In this document: piece by piece, positions 4,926 to 5,599 of the stretch
How positions within the stretch are numbered: the first letter of the stretch is position 1
Layout of the letters: the number at the start of each line of letters is the position of its first letter
From: Acidobacteriaceae bacterium
GTDB lineage: Bacteria > Acidobacteriota > Terriglobia > Terriglobales > Acidobacteriaceae
Assembly: GCA_003132825.1 (NCBI GenBank)
Contig: PKYX01000391.1
Span: forward strand, 1-5,599
DNA length: 5,599 nucleotides
Reading direction: 5' to 3'
The notes under the pieces: generated by a model
What the model was told of the DNA's origin: nothing
The model's input: only the letters and a program-made list of their open reading frames with translations
Database searches by the model: none
Program-made: the position numbers and the translations under genes

Positions 4926-5168
4926 ATGAATGCAATTAAGGGATTGGAAGAACTGAACGTGGTCCGGCTGAGAGATGCTCTGTTGTGCGCCAACTGTGAA
5001 CTCATCGTCAACGAGACGCTGCACGGCGCCTGCCCGGCGTGCAACAGCAAAGCGCTCATGAGCCTGGCGCGTCTGCTGGGCGGAACCATCGAGCATCAAC
5101 CCGAAGAATCCCTTCTCCCCGGCCTAGAAGAACTTTGTTCCCCCGCCCTTGAAAATCGGCCGTTCTAA
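4926..5168 (+). CDS. Small four-cysteine zinc-ribbon protein
   Basis: The 80-residue product starts MNAIKGLEELNVVRLRDALL and carries C21-x2-C24 and C36-x2-C39 (CANC and CPAC), eleven residues apart, the layout of a zinc ribbon. A short helix-prone stretch LMSLARLLGG follows, then an acidic tail. The ATG at 4926 is preferred because the zinc-ribbon protein begins naturally with the conserved-looking LEELNVVRLRDALLC block and a G-run at 4912-4917 sits eight bases upstream. In-frame ATGs at 4872 and 4884 would add a basic, Gly-rich extension without a better ribosome site. The protein is probably cytoplasmic. A role in nucleic-acid or protein binding is possible, but nothing in the sequence fixes it. 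It is divergent from the DUF3303 gene. Confidence 0.8.
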   Translation: MNAIKGLEELNVVRLRDALLCANCELIVNETLHGACPACNSKALMSLARLLGGTIEHQPEESLLPGLEELCSPALENRPF

Positions 5169-5246
5169 CCGCTCACTCGCTCGCGATTCCGGTCAGCCTC
5201 CGGCTTTACCAACACCAGGCAAAATGCCCTGAGCCCCGTCTCTCGA

Positions 5247-5267
5247 AAGTGACACAATCCGTCACTT
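5247..5267. promoter_or_regulatory. 7-bp dyad, candidate operator or hairpin
   Basis: AAGTGAC (5247-5253) and GTCACTT (5261-5267) are exact reverse complements separated by seven bases (ACAATCC). The 14 matched positions around a short spacer fit a site for a dimeric helix-turn-helix regulator. It lies about 125 bases upstream of the exported-protein start and about 80 bases after the zinc-ribbon stop. No T-run follows, so a terminator is less likely. Confidence 0.4.
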
Positions 5268-5377
5268 ACTTGATCGCAGGTGCAAAAAAACCTCACCATC
5301 TCGAAACCCTTGTCCACATTGGCTTTCAGCGCGGGTCACAACTTTAGCGAGGCGCGAGGGTTTTCACTATCGAGCAC

Positions 5378-5383
5378 GGAGGA
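5378..5383 (+). promoter_or_regulatory. Strong Shine-Dalgarno site (GGAGGA)
   Basis: GGAGGA ends eight bases before the ATG at 5392 and is the best ribosome-binding site in the window. It fixes the start of the exported protein and suggests efficient translation. Confidence 0.85.
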
Positions 5384-5391
5384 ATACAAAC

Positions 5392-5599
5392 ATGATGAAA
5401 TCAACGTTATTCGCTCTGCTGGGCCTGGCCGCGGTGCTGACTTTGGCCAGTCCGCCCCAGGCAAACGCCGGAGTCGTCATCGGAGTCGGCGTTGGCCCGG
5501 CCTATCATCGTCCGGCTTATGGCTACGTGGTCGCGCCGCCGCGGCCGAAGCTAGTCCCCAGACCGGGGACGGTGGAAGAGTGTCAAATACGGGCCTGGT
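5392..5599 (+). CDS. N-terminal part of a small exported Gly/Tyr/Pro-rich protein (runs off the right edge)
   Basis: The frame is open for 69 codons to the edge. Residues 1-26 are a typical signal peptide: MMKS, hydrophobic core LFALLGLAAVLTLAS, and a probable cleavage site after ANA (24-26). The mature part begins GVVIGVGVGPAYHRPAYGYV and goes on with Pro-rich APPRPKLVPRPG, then a charged stretch (VEECQIRAW) at the edge. Short exported proteins with GVxIGVGxGP..HRPAYGY openings are frequent in Acidobacteriota and Proteobacteria and are usually of unknown role in the envelope. The start is set by GGAGGA eight bases upstream. The last 17 codons overlap a 6-bp GC-rich inverted repeat, and their composition differs from the Gly/Tyr-rich part. 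Where the gene ends is not visible. Confidence 0.8.
   Translation, partial: MMKSTLFALLGLAAVLTLASPPQANAGVVIGVGVGPAYHRPAYGYVVAPPRPKLVPRPGTVEECQIRAW
5554..5570. repeat. GC-rich inverted repeat inside the exported-protein gene
   Basis: GTCCCC (5554-5559) and GGGGAC (5565-5570) form a perfect 6-bp stem with a five-base loop. It lies within the coding frame close to the right edge. GTCCCC/GGGGAC stems occur in some REP-type dispersed repeats, but one copy in the window cannot show that. Confidence 0.45.

Larger units (their letters stand above)
5169..5391. other. Non-coding stretch between the zinc-ribbon gene and the exported-protein gene
   Basis: This 223-base region has no convincing coding frame. 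It holds a 7-bp dyad at 5247-5267 and the ribosome-binding site for the following gene at 5378-5383. Any promoter for the exported protein must lie here; I did not find a box pair good enough to call. Confidence 0.6.

Noticed and set aside
1..5599. CRISPR array, insertion sequence or toxin-antitoxin pair
   Set aside because: No regularly spaced repeats, transposase motifs or paired small genes of those kinds were found on either strand.

Overview
The window reads like the chromosome of a soil bacterium of the Acidobacteriota (Terriglobia/Koribacter-like). This is an inference from moderately high GC, two PilZ proteins, a DUF3303 protein, a short zinc-ribbon protein and a small Gly/Tyr/Pro-rich exported protein; no rRNA or other decisive marker is present. 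No CRISPR array, tRNA, complete mobile element or intact defence system was found.

Layout. At the left edge is the first 40 codons of an unidentified minus-strand gene (1-120), followed by a 308-base upstream region with short repeats. A plus-strand gene (429-1373) encodes a membrane-anchored PilZ protein, probably a c-di-GMP binder, with a striking period-5 linker. It converges on a minus-strand gene (1469-2152) encoding a degenerate receiver-like domain fused to a second PilZ domain. A strong hairpin (2200-2220) and then the decayed C-terminal end of an FAD-linked oxidase (about 2243-2518) follow. The oxidase remnant carries two compensating frameshifts and lacks its N-terminus. Next to it, on the plus strand, is an orphan frame that resembles a signal peptide plus a short tail (2482-2715).

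The middle is a minus-strand block read from right to left: DUF3303 protein (4762-4493), a possible 31-residue ORF (4479-4384), the ribosome-assembly GTPase engB (4380-3766) and a UDP-sugar 4-epimerase-like SDR (3670-2732). Gaps are small enough for co-transcription of part of the block, but this is not proven. The epimerase would supply UDP-hexose or UDP-HexNAc for surface polysaccharide; EngB serves 50S ribosome assembly. No functional link between them is evident.

The right end turns to the plus strand: an 80-residue four-cysteine zinc-ribbon protein (4926-5168), a 223-base non-coding stretch with a good 7-bp dyad, and the start of an exported protein (5392 to the edge) with a strong Shine-Dalgarno site.

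The most noteworthy points are the PilZ pair with contrasting motif conservation and a pentapeptide-like linker, the decaying oxidase locus with an orphan plus-strand reading frame beside it, and the short uncharacterised ORF directly before engB. I see no convincing evidence of a wholly new multi-gene system.
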